Positions 50,628-60,024 of a stretch of 64,000 nt of DNA are shown here, in pieces. The notes under the pieces were generated by a model, which worked only from the letters and a program-made list of their open reading frames with translations, made no database searches and was not told the DNA's origin. The first letter of the stretch is position 1, and each line of letters begins with the position of its first letter. Position numbers and translations under genes: made by a program. Origin of the DNA: Pseudomonas asiatica (GTDB lineage Bacteria; Pseudomonadota; Gammaproteobacteria; Pseudomonadales; Pseudomonadaceae). Location of the stretch: contig NZ_CP157874.1 in the NCBI RefSeq assembly GCF_040214835.1, forward strand, positions 1,120,001 to 1,184,000, given 5' to 3'.

Positions 50628-51809
50628 ATGACCCGTATCGGAACCCCCTTGTCGCCCACCGCGACCCGTGTACTGCTCTGCGGCTGTGGCGAGCTGGGCA
50701 AGGAAGTGGTGATCGAGCTGCAGCGCCTGGGCGTCGAAGTGATCGCCGTCGATCGCTACGCCAATGCCCCGGCAATGCAGGTGGCGCACCGCAGCCACGT
50801 GGTCAACATGCTCGATGGCGTGGCCCTGCGCGCGGTGATCGAGGCCGAGAAGCCGCACTACATTGTCCCTGAAATCGAAGCCATCGCCACCGCCACCTTG
50901 GTCGAGCTGGAGAACGAAGGTTTCAACGTGGTGCCGACCGCCCGCGCCACCCAGCTCACCATGAACCGTGAAGGCATCCGCCGCCTGGCCGCCGAAGAGC
51001 TGGACCTGCCAACCTCGCCGTACCACTTCGCCGACACCTACGAAGACTACGCCAAGGCCGTGGCCGATGTTGGCTACCCATGCGTGGTCAAACCGGTAAT
51101 GAGCTCGTCGGGCAAGGGCCAGAGCCTGCTGCGCAGCGATGCCGACCTGCAGAAGTCGTGGGACTACGCCCAGGAAGGCGGCCGCGCCGGCAAAGGCCGG
51201 GTCATCGTCGAGGGCTTCATCGACTTCGAATACGAAATTACCCTGCTGACCGTGCGCCACGTTGGCGGCACCACCTTCCTCGAGCCAGTCGGCCACCGCC
51301 AGGAGAAGGGCGACTACCAGGAATCGTGGCAGCCGCAGGCCATGAGCCCGAAGGCGCTGGCCGAGTCGCAGCGGGTGGCCAAGGCGGTCACCGATGCCCT
51401 GGGCGGTCGTGGCCTGTTTGGCGTGGAACTGTTCGTGAAGGGCGACCAGGTGTGGTTCAGCGAAGTCTCGCCACGCCCGCATGACACCGGCCTGGTGACC
51501 CTGATTTCCCAGGACCTGTCGCAGTTTGCCCTGCATGCCCGGGCCATTCTTGGCCTGCCGATTCCGGTAGTGCGCCAGTTCGGCCCTTCGGCTTCGGCGG
51601 TGATCTTGCCCGAGGGGCAGTCGCAGCAGACCAGCTTTGCCAACCTGGGTGCGGCGCTGAGCGAGCCGGATACCGCCATTCGCCTGTTCGGCAAGCCGGA
51701 AATAAACGGGACCCGTCGCATGGGCGTGTGCCTGGCGCGTGACGAGTCGGTCGAAGCGGCGCGTGCCAAGGCGACCCGTGCTTCGCAGGCGGTCAAGGTC
51801 GAGTTCTGA
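50628..51809 (+). CDS. purT: formate-dependent phosphoribosylglycinamide formyltransferase 2
   Basis: A 393-residue ATP-grasp enzyme that formylates GAR with formate and ATP, an alternative to folate-dependent PurN. The N-terminal domain ([20 protein letters not shown]), the ATP-grasp core ([34 protein letters not shown]) and the conserved [12 protein letters not shown] are clear. It stands alone between the VUT gene and a convergent MFS gene. Confidence 0.97.
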   Translation: MTRIGTPLSPTATRVLLCGCGELGKEVVIELQRLGVEVIAVDRYANAPAMQVAHRSHVVNMLDGVALRAVIEAEKPHYIVPEIEAIATATLVELENEGFNVVPTARATQLTMNREGIRRLAAEELDLPTSPYHFADTYEDYAKAVADVGYPCVVKPVMSSSGKGQSLLRSDADLQKSWDYAQEGGRAGKGRVIVEGFIDFEYEITLLTVRHVGGTTFLEPVGHRQEKGDYQESWQPQAMSPKALAESQRVAKAVTDALGGRGLFGVELFVKGDQVWFSEVSPRPHDTGLVTLISQDLSQFALHARAILGLPIPVVRQFGPSASAVILPEGQSQQTSFANLGAALSEPDTAIRLFGKPEINGTRRMGVCLARDESVEAARAKATRASQAVKVEF

Positions 51810-51813
51810 TCCG

Positions 51814-51838
51814 ATTGGGGCCGCAACGCGGCCCCAAT
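51814..51838. terminator. bidirectional terminator between purT and the MFS gene
   Basis: A perfect 11-base stem ATTGGGGCCGC / GCGGCCCCAAT around a three-base loop, between two convergent genes whose stop codons lie within five bases of it on either side. The T runs are short, so efficiency is uncertain. Confidence 0.7.
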
Positions 51839-51841
51839 TAC

Positions 51842-53143
51842 TTACAGCTGCGTATTGCGGGTCTCTTTCAGGCACAGCACGGCAATCAAGCTGATCACCG
51901 CCGCCACCGACACATAACCTCCCACCCAGCTCAACCCACCCATGCTCACCAGCTTCTGGGCAAAGAACGGTGCCGCCGATGCGCCGACGATGCCGCCCAG
52001 GTTGTATGCCGCCGAAGCGCCGGTATAACGCACGTGGGTCGGGAACAGTTCAGGCAGCAGTGCCCCCATCGGCGCAAAGGTCACGCCCATCAGGAACAGT
52101 TCGATGGCCAGGAACAGCGCCACACCTGCGGTCGACCCCGAAGTCAGCAGCGGCTCCATGGTAAAGCCCGAGGCCACTGCCAGCAGGCCGCCGACGATCA
52201 GCACCGGTTTGCGCCCGTAGCGGTCGCTGAGCCAGGCCGACAGTGGTGTGGCCAGGGCCATGAACACTACCGCGAAGCACAGCAGGCCAAGGAACGTCTC
52301 GCGGCTGTAGCCCAGCGTGGTCACGCCATAGCTCAGCGAGAACACCGTGGAGATGTAGAACAGCGCGTAGCACACCACCATCGCCGCTGCGCCCAGCAGG
52401 GTCGGCAGCCAGTATCTGGAAAACAGGTCGACCACCGGCATTTTCACCCGCTCGTGGCGGGCGACGGCCTTGGCGAATACCGGGCTTTCTTCAAGCTTCA
52501 GGCGCACATACAGGCCCACCAGTACCAGCGCGGCGCTGAGCAGGAACGGAATGCGCCAGCCCCACTCGCGGAACTGCTCGTCGCTGAGCACCAGGGCCAG
52601 GGTCAGGAACAGGCCGTTGGCGGCCAAAAAGCCGATCGACGGGCCCAGCTGCGGGAACATGCCGAACCAGGCGCGCTTGCCTTCGGGCGCGTTCTCGGTG
52701 GCCAGCAAGGCCGCGCCACCCCATTCGCCACCCAGGCCCAGGCCTTGGCCAAAGCGCAACAGGCAGAGGATGATCGGCGCCCATACACCAATGCTGTCGT
52801 AGCCTGGCAGCACGCCGATGGCCGTGGTGGACACGCCCATCAGCAGCAGCGAGGCGACCAGGGTCGACTTGCGGCCGATACGGTCGCCAAAGTGGCCGAA
52901 CAGTGCCGAGCCCAGCGGGCGCGCCAGGAAGGCGATACCGAAGGTGAGGAAGGCCGCCAGCATCTGCGCGGTGCCTGACCCGGACGGGAAGAACACCGGG
53001 CCGATCACCAGGGCGGCGGCAGTGGCGTAGACGTAGAAATCGTAGAACTCGATGGCGGTGCCGATGAAGCTGGCGGTGGCTACCCGCGCGGGCGAGTTGA
53101 CCGGTGCGGCAGGCGCTTCGGCATAGGTGCTGCTGGTTGTCAT
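51842..53143 (-). CDS. MFS transporter, metabolite:H+ symporter (MHS) family
   Basis: A 433-residue, 12-helix transporter. The MHS signatures are FYDFYVYATAAALVIGPVFF in the first helix and FGHFGDRIGRKSTLVASLLL in loop 2-3, with a second half repeat LSDRYGRKP. Relatives carry proline/betaine, ketoglutarate, citrate or shikimate. The substrate here is not evident. The start is the ATG at 53143 after AGGGAC; upstream in-frame codons add an unlikely charged tail. It lies alone on the minus strand. Confidence 0.88.
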   Translation of the reverse strand: MTTSSTYAEAPAAPVNSPARVATASFIGTAIEFYDFYVYATAAALVIGPVFFPSGSGTAQMLAAFLTFGIAFLARPLGSALFGHFGDRIGRKSTLVASLLLMGVSTTAIGVLPGYDSIGVWAPIILCLLRFGQGLGLGGEWGGAALLATENAPEGKRAWFGMFPQLGPSIGFLAANGLFLTLALVLSDEQFREWGWRIPFLLSAALVLVGLYVRLKLEESPVFAKAVARHERVKMPVVDLFSRYWLPTLLGAAAMVVCYALFYISTVFSLSYGVTTLGYSRETFLGLLCFAVVFMALATPLSAWLSDRYGRKPVLIVGGLLAVASGFTMEPLLTSGSTAGVALFLAIELFLMGVTFAPMGALLPELFPTHVRYTGASAAYNLGGIVGASAAPFFAQKLVSMGGLSWVGGYVSVAAVISLIAVLCLKETRNTQL

Positions 53144-53284
53144 TGAATAGGTCCCTGACAGTCTGGTCCGGCTCCATTGGGATAAGCCCCGCGGCGTGCA
53201 ATGCAAAAGGGCAGGCACGGTGGCGCGGGCGCCGGAGCGTTTTGTTGTTGTGTGCGCCCGACTGACGATAGCCCAAGGGGGATA

Positions 53285-53304
53285 GGGGCGGGGGCGGGGG
53301 CGGG
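53285..53304 (+). other. potential G-quadruplex sequence
   Basis: Four runs of three to five G separated by single C residues, GGGG C GGGGG C GGGGG C GGG, in the 281-base gap between corB and the MFS gene. In MFS orientation it is the template strand of the promoter region. The rest of this gap holds no gene I can support. Confidence 0.5.
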
Positions 53305-53408
53305 CACTGTTCGGGGTGTTGAAGCAGGACCGCAGGGCGTGTCAGTGGAGCGGACTGGCCGTGGAGCGCCGGGTGCGGGTAGCAGGCGGGACGGCGGGGC
53401 TGGGTAAG

Positions 53409-53437
53409 CGTGACCCGAGTATAGCTATCGGGTCACG
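53409..53437 (-). terminator. hairpin spanning the stop codon of the corB-like gene
   Basis: A perfect ten-base stem CGTGACCCGA / TCGGGTCACG with a nine-base loop. The stop codon lies within the loop. No T run follows, so it is a weak terminator or an mRNA 3'-end stabiliser. Confidence 0.45.
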
Positions 53438-54630
53438 GTCCACACCAGTACCTTGCTGGCACAATTGTCCTCTGTTTCGAGGATTTCCAGGCGATAGCGG
53501 CCGATCTTCAGGCAAACGGCGCTTTCCGGGATGCTTTCCAGCGCTTCGGTGACCAGCCCGTTGAGGGTCTTCGGCCCGCCGTCGCAGGGCAGGTGCCAGC
53601 CCAGGCTGCGGTTGATCTCGCGCAGCGAAGCGGTGCCGTCTATGACGAAGGTGCCATCGGGCTGCGGGTGCACGTGAGGGTTGTCCAGGCTGTGTTCATC
53701 CTCGAACTCGCCAACGATCTCCTCGAGGATGTCTTCCAGGGTGACGATGCCCAGCACTTCGCCGTACTCGTCCACCACCACGCCCATGCGGCGCTGCTGT
53801 TTGTGGAAGTTCAGCAGCTGCAGTTGCAGGGGCGTGCTCTCGGGCACGAAATAGGGCTCGTAGCAGGCGCCGAGCAGCATCTCCAAGGTCAGCTCGGCCT
53901 TGGGCAGCAGGTGGCTGATCAGCTTGGTATTGAGGATTGCTTCAACCTGGTTGATGTCGCTGTGGTACACCGGCAGGCGGGTGTGGCGGCTGACGATCAG
54001 TTGCTCGATGATGCGCTCGATCGGCTCGTCGAGGCTGATGCCGTCCACTTCGTTGCGCGGTACCAGGATGTCGTTGACGGTCATCTTGTCCAGTGACTGC
54101 AGGCCGTCGAGCAGGCCGTGACGCGGTGCTTCGTGCTCCTCATCCTCGTCGAACTCGTCGGCTTCCTGCGGGTGCAAGGCAACGGCCGTGGGTTGTACAC
54201 GGAACGGACGCAGGATCAGCTTGGCAATGCCATCCAGCAGGTAGGCCAGCGGTTGCAACAGGGCGAGGGGGACTTTCAGAAGGCTGGTGCCGAGGCTGAC
54301 GAACGCCTGCGGGTTGCGCCGGGCCAGGCGCCGCGGCAGATATTCGGCAAACACCAGCAGGACAAGGGTGGCGGCCAACCCGGCCAGCCAGAAGCCGTGC
54401 TCGCCGCTATGGCGCTGGCCAGCCAGGCAGGCCAGGCCCAGCACCAGTAGCTTGCCCAGGCTGGCGCACAGCACCAGGGCCTGGGCCGGCAGCACGGGCT
54501 GGCCGTCCTCGCCGGTGCGCAGCGCGCCATTGAGTTGCAGGCGGGCGGCATCCACTGCGGTAAACAGCGCCGACCACAACAGCGCCAGTGCCAAGGTGCC
54601 GAATAGCGGTGCGTACGGCAGGGTATCCAT
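53425..54630 (-). CDS. CNNM/CorB-like transporter with CBS pair
   Basis: 401 residues: DUF21/CNNM membrane domain with about four helices (residues 1-135), an acidic linker (EADEFDEDEEHE), a CBS pair beginning MTVNDILVPRNEVDGISLDE and containing MGVVVDEYGEVLGIVTLEDI, and a C-terminal CorC_HlyC domain. Relatives are linked to magnesium efflux or homeostasis. It follows the ypjD-like gene by nine bases on the minus strand, an arrangement common upstream of ffh in proteobacteria. Confidence 0.9.
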   Translation of the reverse strand: MDTLPYAPLFGTLALALLWSALFTAVDAARLQLNGALRTGEDGQPVLPAQALVLCASLGKLLVLGLACLAGQRHSGEHGFWLAGLAATLVLLVFAEYLPRRLARRNPQAFVSLGTSLLKVPLALLQPLAYLLDGIAKLILRPFRVQPTAVALHPQEADEFDEDEEHEAPRHGLLDGLQSLDKMTVNDILVPRNEVDGISLDEPIERIIEQLIVSRHTRLPVYHSDINQVEAILNTKLISHLLPKAELTLEMLLGACYEPYFVPESTPLQLQLLNFHKQQRRMGVVVDEYGEVLGIVTLEDILEEIVGEFEDEHSLDNPHVHPQPDGTFVIDGTASLREINRSLGWHLPCDGGPKTLNGLVTEALESIPESAVCLKIGRYRLEILETEDNCASKVLVWTVTR

Positions 54631-54639
54631 GGGCGGCCG

Positions 54640-55449
54640 TCAGATATGCAGGATGAATTCGCGAACCAGCTTGCTGCCGAAATAGGCCAGCATCAGCAGG
54701 CAGAAACCGGCCAGCGTCCAGCGGATGGCCTTGTGGCCACGCCAGCCCAGGCGGGTGCGGCCCCACAGCAGCACGCTGAATACCACCCAGGCGACACAGG
54801 CCAGCAGGGTCTTGTGTGCCAGGTGCTGGGCGAACAGGTTGTCGAGGAACAGCCAGCCGGAGATCAGCGACAGCGACAGCAGGCACCAGCCGGCCCAGAG
54901 GAAACCGAACAGCAGGCTTTCCATGGTTTGCAGCGGCGGGAAGTTGCGGATCAGCCCGGACGGGTGCTTGTTCTTCAGCTGGCGGTCCTGCAGCAGCAAC
55001 AGCAGTGCCTGGAACACCGCGATGGTGAACAGCCCGTAGGCCAGGATCGACAGCAGGATATGCGCGAGGATGCCCGGCTCTTCGTTGACCAGCGGCACCG
55101 TGCCAGGGGGCGCGAACTGGGCCAGCAGCGCGGTCACCGCGCCCAGCGGGAACAGCAGCACCAGCAGGTTTTCCACGGGTATGCGCAAGCAGGCCAGCAG
55201 AGTCAGGGCGATGACCGCCACGGCGATCAGGCTGGCGGCACTGAAGAAGTCCAGGCTCAGGCCCAGCGGGGTGATCAGCTGGAAGAACAGCGCACCGGCC
55301 TGGGCGAGTACCGCGAAGGCACCCAGCAGGGCAAGCAGGCGCTTGTCGGCCTTGCGGTTCTGGGCAAGGTAAGAGCCCTGATAGATTGCCGCAGCTATAT
55401 ATAGGCCGGCGGCGATCAGGTTGGGGATGAGGCTGGGTGAGGAGAACAT
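54640..55449 (-). CDS. cytochrome c assembly-like inner membrane protein (YpjD)
   Basis: A 269-residue protein with eight hydrophobic helices and the CcsA/CcmC-like domain (FTIAVFQALLLLLQDRQLK; the SGWLFLDNLFAQHLAHKTLLACVAWVVFS region). The Trp-rich loop and conserved His resemble haem-handling proteins. The function in proteobacteria is unknown. It is divergent from ffh. Confidence 0.87.
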   Translation of the reverse strand: MFSSPSLIPNLIAAGLYIAAAIYQGSYLAQNRKADKRLLALLGAFAVLAQAGALFFQLITPLGLSLDFFSAASLIAVAVIALTLLACLRIPVENLLVLLFPLGAVTALLAQFAPPGTVPLVNEEPGILAHILLSILAYGLFTIAVFQALLLLLQDRQLKNKHPSGLIRNFPPLQTMESLLFGFLWAGWCLLSLSLISGWLFLDNLFAQHLAHKTLLACVAWVVFSVLLWGRTRLGWRGHKAIRWTLAGFCLLMLAYFGSKLVREFILHI

Positions 55450-55533
55450 AAGTCCTGGTTGGCGAGCCTTAAAGAGACGGAGTTTGGCATAGATCGCGCT
55501 GGTCTAGGAAGACTGGCAGACCGCGGTGCGGCA

Positions 55534-55622
55534 TTCGCGGGTGAGCCCGCTCCCACAGGTACGGCGCCGGTTTCGAATGTGGTGCAGACCCTGTGGGAGC
55601 GGGTTCACCTGCGAAGAGGCCG
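55534..55622. repeat. REP pair (head-to-head)
   Basis: Inverted units 55534-55559 (core GCGGGTGAGCCCGC) and 55589-55622, in the 324-base gap between divergent ypjD-like and ffh genes. The rest of the gap holds the ffh promoter region and no further gene. Confidence 0.87.
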
Positions 55623-55682
55623 GCACAGCCACCGAATATCTACCAGGCCGCCAGCAAGGTGTGCGCCGCCGCCGCACTTCGC

Positions 55683-55688
55683 TATAAT
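55683..55688 (+). promoter_or_regulatory. -10 box of ffh
   Basis: A perfect TATAAT 85 bases before the ffh start. The -35 region (TGTGCG at 17 bases) is poor. Confidence 0.5.
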
Positions 55689-55773
55689 CGCCGCCTTGCT
55701 GTGCCCGGCGGGTATGCATTCCCCCCTGGGCGCCTGACAAACCTCGGCTTTTACTGGGCCTGAAAGGATCACC

Positions 55774-57150
55774 ATGTTCGAAAACCTGACCGACCGCCTG
55801 TCACAGACGCTGCGCCATGTCACCGGCAAGGCCAAGCTGACCGAAGACAACATCAAGGACACGCTGCGCGAAGTGCGCATGGCCCTGCTCGAGGCCGACG
55901 TTGCCCTGCCGGTGGTCAAGGATTTCGTCAACAGCGTCAAGGACCGTGCAGTCGGCACCGAAGTGTCGCGCAGCCTGACCCCGGGCCAGGCGTTCGTGAA
56001 GATCGTCCAGGCCGAACTGGAAAGCCTGATGGGCGCGGCCAACGAAGACCTCGCGCTGAACGCCGCCCCGCCCGCCGTGGTGCTGATGGCCGGCCTGCAG
56101 GGCGCCGGTAAGACCACCACCGCCGGCAAGCTGGCGCGCTTCCTCAAGGAGCGCAAGAAAAAGAGCGTGATGGTGGTGTCCGCCGACGTCTACCGCCCGG
56201 CAGCGATCAAGCAGCTGGAAACCCTGGCCAACGACATCGGCGTCACCTTCTTCCCGTCCGACATCAGCCAGAAGCCGGTGGCCATCGCCGAAGCGGCCAT
56301 CCGCGAAGCCAAGCTGAAGTTCATCGATGTGGTCATCGTCGACACCGCCGGCCGTCTGCACATCGACGCCGACATGATGGACGAGATCAAGGCGCTGCAT
56401 GCCGCGGTCAAGCCGATAGAGACCCTGTTCGTGGTCGACGCCATGACCGGCCAGGACGCCGCCAACACCGCCAAGGCCTTTGGCGAGGCGCTGCCGCTGA
56501 CCGGCGTGGTGCTGACCAAGGTCGACGGTGACGCCCGTGGCGGTGCCGCGCTGTCGGTGCGTGCCATCACCGGCAAGCCGATCAAGTTCATCGGTATGGG
56601 CGAGAAGACCGAAGCCCTCGAACCGTTCCACCCCGACCGCGTCGCCTCGCGCATCCTCGGCATGGGTGACGTGCTCAGCCTGATCGAGCAGGCCGAGCAG
56701 AACATCGACAAGGCCAAGGCCGACAAGCTGGCCAAGAAGCTGAAGAAGGGCAAGGGCTTCGACCTCGAAGACTTCCGCGACCAGCTGCAGCAGATGAAGA
56801 ACATGGGCGGCCTCGGCGGCCTGATGGACAAGCTGCCGAGCATCGGCGGGGTCAACCTGTCGCAGATGGGCAACGCCCAGGGCGCCGCCGAGAAGCAGTT
56901 CAAGCAGATGGAAGCGATCATCAACTCCATGACCCCGGCCGAACGCCGTGATCCGGAGCTGATCAGCGGCTCGCGCAAGCGCCGTATCGCCATCGGTTCC
57001 GGCACCCAGGTGCAGGACGTCGGCCGCCTGATCAAGCAGCACAAGCAAATGCAGAAGATGATGAAGAAATTCTCCGCCAAGGGCGGCATGGCCAAGATGA
57101 TGCGCGGCCTTGGCGGGATGCTGCCGGGCGGCGGCATGCCGAAGCTGTAA
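55774..57150 (+). CDS. ffh: signal recognition particle protein Ffh
   Basis: A 458-residue GTPase that binds 4.5S RNA and signal sequences and targets membrane proteins to FtsY. N domain, G domain with [15 protein letters not shown] (G1, about residue 107), DTAGRL (G3) and [10 protein letters not shown] (G4), then the methionine-rich M domain ending in [20 protein letters not shown]. The start ATG follows GAAAGGA. Confidence 0.98.
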   Translation: MFENLTDRLSQTLRHVTGKAKLTEDNIKDTLREVRMALLEADVALPVVKDFVNSVKDRAVGTEVSRSLTPGQAFVKIVQAELESLMGAANEDLALNAAPPAVVLMAGLQGAGKTTTAGKLARFLKERKKKSVMVVSADVYRPAAIKQLETLANDIGVTFFPSDISQKPVAIAEAAIREAKLKFIDVVIVDTAGRLHIDADMMDEIKALHAAVKPIETLFVVDAMTGQDAANTAKAFGEALPLTGVVLTKVDGDARGGAALSVRAITGKPIKFIGMGEKTEALEPFHPDRVASRILGMGDVLSLIEQAEQNIDKAKADKLAKKLKKGKGFDLEDFRDQLQQMKNMGGLGGLMDKLPSIGGVNLSQMGNAQGAAEKQFKQMEAIINSMTPAERRDPELISGSRKRRIAIGSGTQVQDVGRLIKQHKQMQKMMKKFSAKGGMAKMMRGLGGMLPGGGMPKL

Positions 57151-57165
57151 ACCCTATTCCGGGGG

Positions 57166-57211
57166 CCTGCCGTTTGTCCGGCAGGCGCCCAGAACCCCCG
57201 CCGTGGCGGGG
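57166..57211 (+). terminator. two tandem hairpins after ffh
   Basis: CCTGCCG / CGGCAGG (57166-57185) and CCCCGCC / GGCGGGG (57196-57211), 15 bases past the ffh stop. No T run follows. Confidence 0.4.
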
Positions 57212-57282
57212 CAATGGCCGCGGATTTCGCGGCTCAACCGGCAGATCTGGACGGCAGGGCAGGGCCTTGCCGAAAAAGTCAT

Positions 57283-57311
57283 TTGCAAATGTCCGTGTAT
57301 TCCCCGAGAAT
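57283..57311 (+). promoter_or_regulatory. possible promoter of rpsP-rimM-trmD-rplS
   Basis: TTGCAA (57283-57288) and GAGAAT (57306-57311) with a 17-base spacer, leaving a leader of about 95 bases before rpsP. It is the best candidate in the 259-base gap; no other feature was seen there. Confidence 0.35.
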
Positions 57312-57409
57312 ATGCGGCCTTTTGGGCACCCGTGTGCCTATTTGGCATTCAGATTTGCAGTACCAGCTGCTGTATCAACTGCAGCACCGACTATAGGAAC
57401 GATGTTCAC

Positions 57410-57661
57410 ATGGTAACCATTCGTCTGGCCCGTGGCGGCTCGAAAAAGCGCCCATTCTATCACCTGACCGTGACCAACTCGCGTAACGCCCGTGACGGCC
57501 GTTTCGTTGAGCGCGTAGGTTTCTTCAACCCGATCGCTGCTGGCGCCGAAGTCAAGCTGTCGGTCAACCAAGAGCGCGTCAACTACTGGCTGAGCCAGGG
57601 TGCACAGCCGTCTGAGCGCGTTGCTCAGCTGCTGAAGGACGCTGCCAAGGCTGCTGCCTGA
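57410..57661 (+). CDS. rpsP: 30S ribosomal protein S16
   Basis: 83 residues starting [20 protein letters not shown], the family signature, with FFNPIAAG in the middle. The ATG follows TAGGAAC. It is the first gene of the conserved rpsP-rimM-trmD-rplS operon. Confidence 0.98.
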   Translation: MVTIRLARGGSKKRPFYHLTVTNSRNARDGRFVERVGFFNPIAAGAEVKLSVNQERVNYWLSQGAQPSERVAQLLKDAAKAAA

Positions 57662-57666
57662 GTAGT

Positions 57667-58203
57667 ATGAACGCGACGCCAGAAAAGGCTGACGACCTCA
57701 TCGTCGTTGGCAAGATTTTTTCGGTTCACGGCGTTCGCGGCGAGGTGAAGGTGTATTCCTTTACCGATCCGATTGAAAACCTGTTGGATTATCCGCGCTG
57801 GACGCTTCGGCACGAAGGCAAGGTAAAGCAGGTCGAGCTGGTCAACGGTCGTGGCTCCCAGAAGGGCCTGGTCGTGAAACTGAAAGGCCTCGATGATCGT
57901 GATGAAGCCCGTCTTCTGAGCGGTTACGAAATCTGCATTCCGCGGAGCCTTTTGCCCAACCTGGCTGCTGACGAGTACTACTGGTACCAGTTGGTGGGCC
58001 TGAAGGTCATCAACCAGGACGAACAACTGTTCGGCAAGGTCGATCACCTGTTGGAGACCGGTGCGAACGATGTAATGGTGGTCAAGCCCTGCGCAGGCAG
58101 CCTGGATGATCGCGAGCGTCTGTTGCCCTATACGGCGCAATGCGTGCTCGACATCGACCTGGAAGCAGGCGTGATGCGGGTTGAATGGGACGCGGACTTC
58201 TAA
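57667..58203 (+). CDS. rimM: ribosome maturation factor RimM
   Basis: 178 residues. The N-terminal domain begins DDLIVVGKIFSVHGVRGEVK. The PRC-barrel part contains DEYYWYQLVGLKV, and the end LLPYTAQCVLDIDLEAGVM carries the conserved LPY. It binds S19 during 30S head assembly. It lies five bases after rpsP. Confidence 0.97.
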   Translation: MNATPEKADDLIVVGKIFSVHGVRGEVKVYSFTDPIENLLDYPRWTLRHEGKVKQVELVNGRGSQKGLVVKLKGLDDRDEARLLSGYEICIPRSLLPNLAADEYYWYQLVGLKVINQDEQLFGKVDHLLETGANDVMVVKPCAGSLDDRERLLPYTAQCVLDIDLEAGVMRVEWDADF

Positions 58204-58206
58204 ACG

Positions 58207-58959
58207 ATGGGTAACCTTCGCGTAGACGTCATCACGTTGTTCCCCGAGATGTTCTCGGCCATCACGGAGTACGGCATTACCAGCCGCGCGGTGAAACAGG
58301 GGTTGCTTCAGGTGACTTGCTGGAACCCGCGGGACTACACCGCAGATCGTCACCACACGGTGGATGATCGGCCGTTTGGCGGTGGTCCGGGCATGGTGAT
58401 GAAAATCAAGCCTCTGGAAGACGCCCTGGTTAGCGCCAGGCAAGCGACCGGAGCAGCGGCGAAGGTGATCTACCTTTCGCCACAAGGCCGCAAGCTGACT
58501 CAGCAGGCGGTCAAAGGCCTGGCCGAACAGGAATCGTTGATCCTGATCGCCGGTCGTTATGAAGGCATCGACGAGCGCTTTATCGAGGCTCATGTCGATG
58601 AGGAGTGGTCGATTGGCGACTATGTGCTTTCCGGTGGCGAGCTGCCGGCCATGGTACTGATCGATGCGGTTACACGGCTGCTGCCCGGAGCTTTAGGGCA
58701 TGTGGATTCGGCGGAAGAAGATTCCTTCACCGACGGTCTGCTCGATTGCCCGCACTACACCCGGCCTGAGGTGTATGCGGATCAGCGTGTTCCCGACGTG
58801 TTGCTAAGTGGCAACCATGCACACATCCGGCGTTGGAGAATGAAGCAGTCCCTTGGTAGGACCTTCGAACGACGCGCCGATCTTCTGGAAAGTCGCTCGC
58901 TTTCTGGAGAAGAGAAGAAGCTGCTCGAGGAATATCTCCGCGAGCGGGACGATAGTTAA
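58207..58959 (+). CDS. trmD: tRNA (guanine-37-N1)-methyltransferase
   Basis: 250 residues of the SPOUT class: knot region with [20 protein letters not shown], and the AdoMet-binding [18 protein letters not shown]. It prevents +1 frameshifting by methylating G37. It starts three bases after rimM. Confidence 0.98.
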   Translation: MGNLRVDVITLFPEMFSAITEYGITSRAVKQGLLQVTCWNPRDYTADRHHTVDDRPFGGGPGMVMKIKPLEDALVSARQATGAAAKVIYLSPQGRKLTQQAVKGLAEQESLILIAGRYEGIDERFIEAHVDEEWSIGDYVLSGGELPAMVLIDAVTRLLPGALGHVDSAEEDSFTDGLLDCPHYTRPEVYADQRVPDVLLSGNHAHIRRWRMKQSLGRTFERRADLLESRSLSGEEKKLLEEYLRERDDS

Positions 58960-59001
58960 ACGTATCGATGGTGGATCACGTATCCATCTTAGGAGCACAG
59001 C

Positions 59002-59352
59002 ATGACCAACAAGATCATCCAGCAGCTCGAAGCCGAGCAGATGAGCAAGGAAATCCCGACCTTCGCACCAGGCGACACCGTTGTCGTTCAGGTTAAAGTG
59101 AAGGAAGGTGAGCGTTCCCGTCTGCAGGCGTTCGAAGGCGTCGTTATCGCCAAGCGTAACCGCGGTCTGAACAGCGCCTTCACCGTGCGCAAGATCTCCA
59201 GCGGCGTTGGCGTAGAGCGTACCTTCCAGACCTACAGCCCGCAAATCGACAGCCTGGCCGTGAAACGTCGTGGTGACGTGCGTAAAGCCAAGCTGTACTA
59301 CCTGCGCGACCTGTCCGGCAAAGCCGCTCGCATCAAGGAAAAACTGTCCTGA
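59002..59352 (+). CDS. rplS: 50S ribosomal protein L19
   Basis: 116 residues: [20 protein letters not shown], then [20 protein letters not shown] and the C-terminal [16 protein letters not shown]. The ATG follows TAGGAG. It is the last gene of the operon and is followed by a terminator. Confidence 0.98.
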   Translation: MTNKIIQQLEAEQMSKEIPTFAPGDTVVVQVKVKEGERSRLQAFEGVVIAKRNRGLNSAFTVRKISSGVGVERTFQTYSPQIDSLAVKRRGDVRKAKLYYLRDLSGKAARIKEKLS

Positions 59353-59388
59353 GTGCAGTTTGCCCGGTGGCCAAGGCCGCCTAGCGAG

Positions 59389-59416
59389 AAAAAAGCAGCC
59401 TTCGGGCTGCTTTTTT
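59389..59416 (+). terminator. Rho-independent terminator of the rpsP operon
   Basis: AAAAAAGCAGCC, a TTCG tetraloop, then GGCTGCTTTTTT: a strong, near-perfect terminator 37 bases after the rplS stop. Confidence 0.93.
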
Positions 59417-59446
59417 GCGTTTTGAACCCCCGAAGATGTGATTGCC

Positions 59447-59854
59447 ATGACTACCCGAGACCAGGAAATCCTGCGCCGCACCGAGCTGTCGGTGACCCGC
59501 GTGACCAAGGCGGTGTTCCCCAACACCACCAACCACCACAACACCCTGTTCGGCGGCACCGCCCTGGCCTGGATGGACGAAGTGTCGTTCATCGCCGCCA
59601 CGCGCTTCTGCCGCCTGCCGCTGGTGACCGTGTCCACTGACCGCATCGACTTCAAGCACCCGATCCCGGCGGGCTCGATCGTCGAGTTGGTGGGGTCGGT
59701 CATCAAGGTGGGTAATACCAGCTTGCAGGTGCAGGTGGATGTGTTCGTCGAGAACATGTACCTGGATGGGCGCGAGCGAGCAATTCATGGAGTGTTCAGC
59801 TTCGTCGCCATCGACGAGGACAAGCGGCCGGTGCCGGTTTTGCCCCAGGCCTGA
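59447..59854 (+). CDS. acyl-CoA thioesterase (hotdog fold)
   Basis: 135 residues of the YciA/acyl-CoA thioesterase group. FPNTTNHHNTLFGGTALAWM contains the N-H-x-x-x-L-F-G-G motif of the hotdog active site, followed by DFKHPIPAGSIVEL. It lacks the second tandem domain of larger members. The start is taken at MTTRDQE (59447). Confidence 0.88.
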   Translation: MTTRDQEILRRTELSVTRVTKAVFPNTTNHHNTLFGGTALAWMDEVSFIAATRFCRLPLVTVSTDRIDFKHPIPAGSIVELVGSVIKVGNTSLQVQVDVFVENMYLDGRERAIHGVFSFVAIDEDKRPVPVLPQA

Positions 59855-59865
59855 GTTCTCCAGTA

Positions 59866-59961
59866 CCGGCCCTTTCGCGGCTAAAGCCGCTCCCACAGGG
59901 ATCGCACATACCTCGAGGGCGGTGATATCCCTGTGGGAGCGGCTTTAGCCGCGAAGAGGCC
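59866..59961. repeat. REP pair (head-to-head)
   Basis: Inverted units 59866-59899 and 59929-59961 with core GCGGCTAAAGCCGC, between the thioesterase gene and xerD. Confidence 0.88.
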
Positions 59962-60024
59962 AGTACAGACAACAATTATGCTGCTGTGAAACACTAAGCC
60001 ATCTCCAACACCCAGCAGCCCCGA

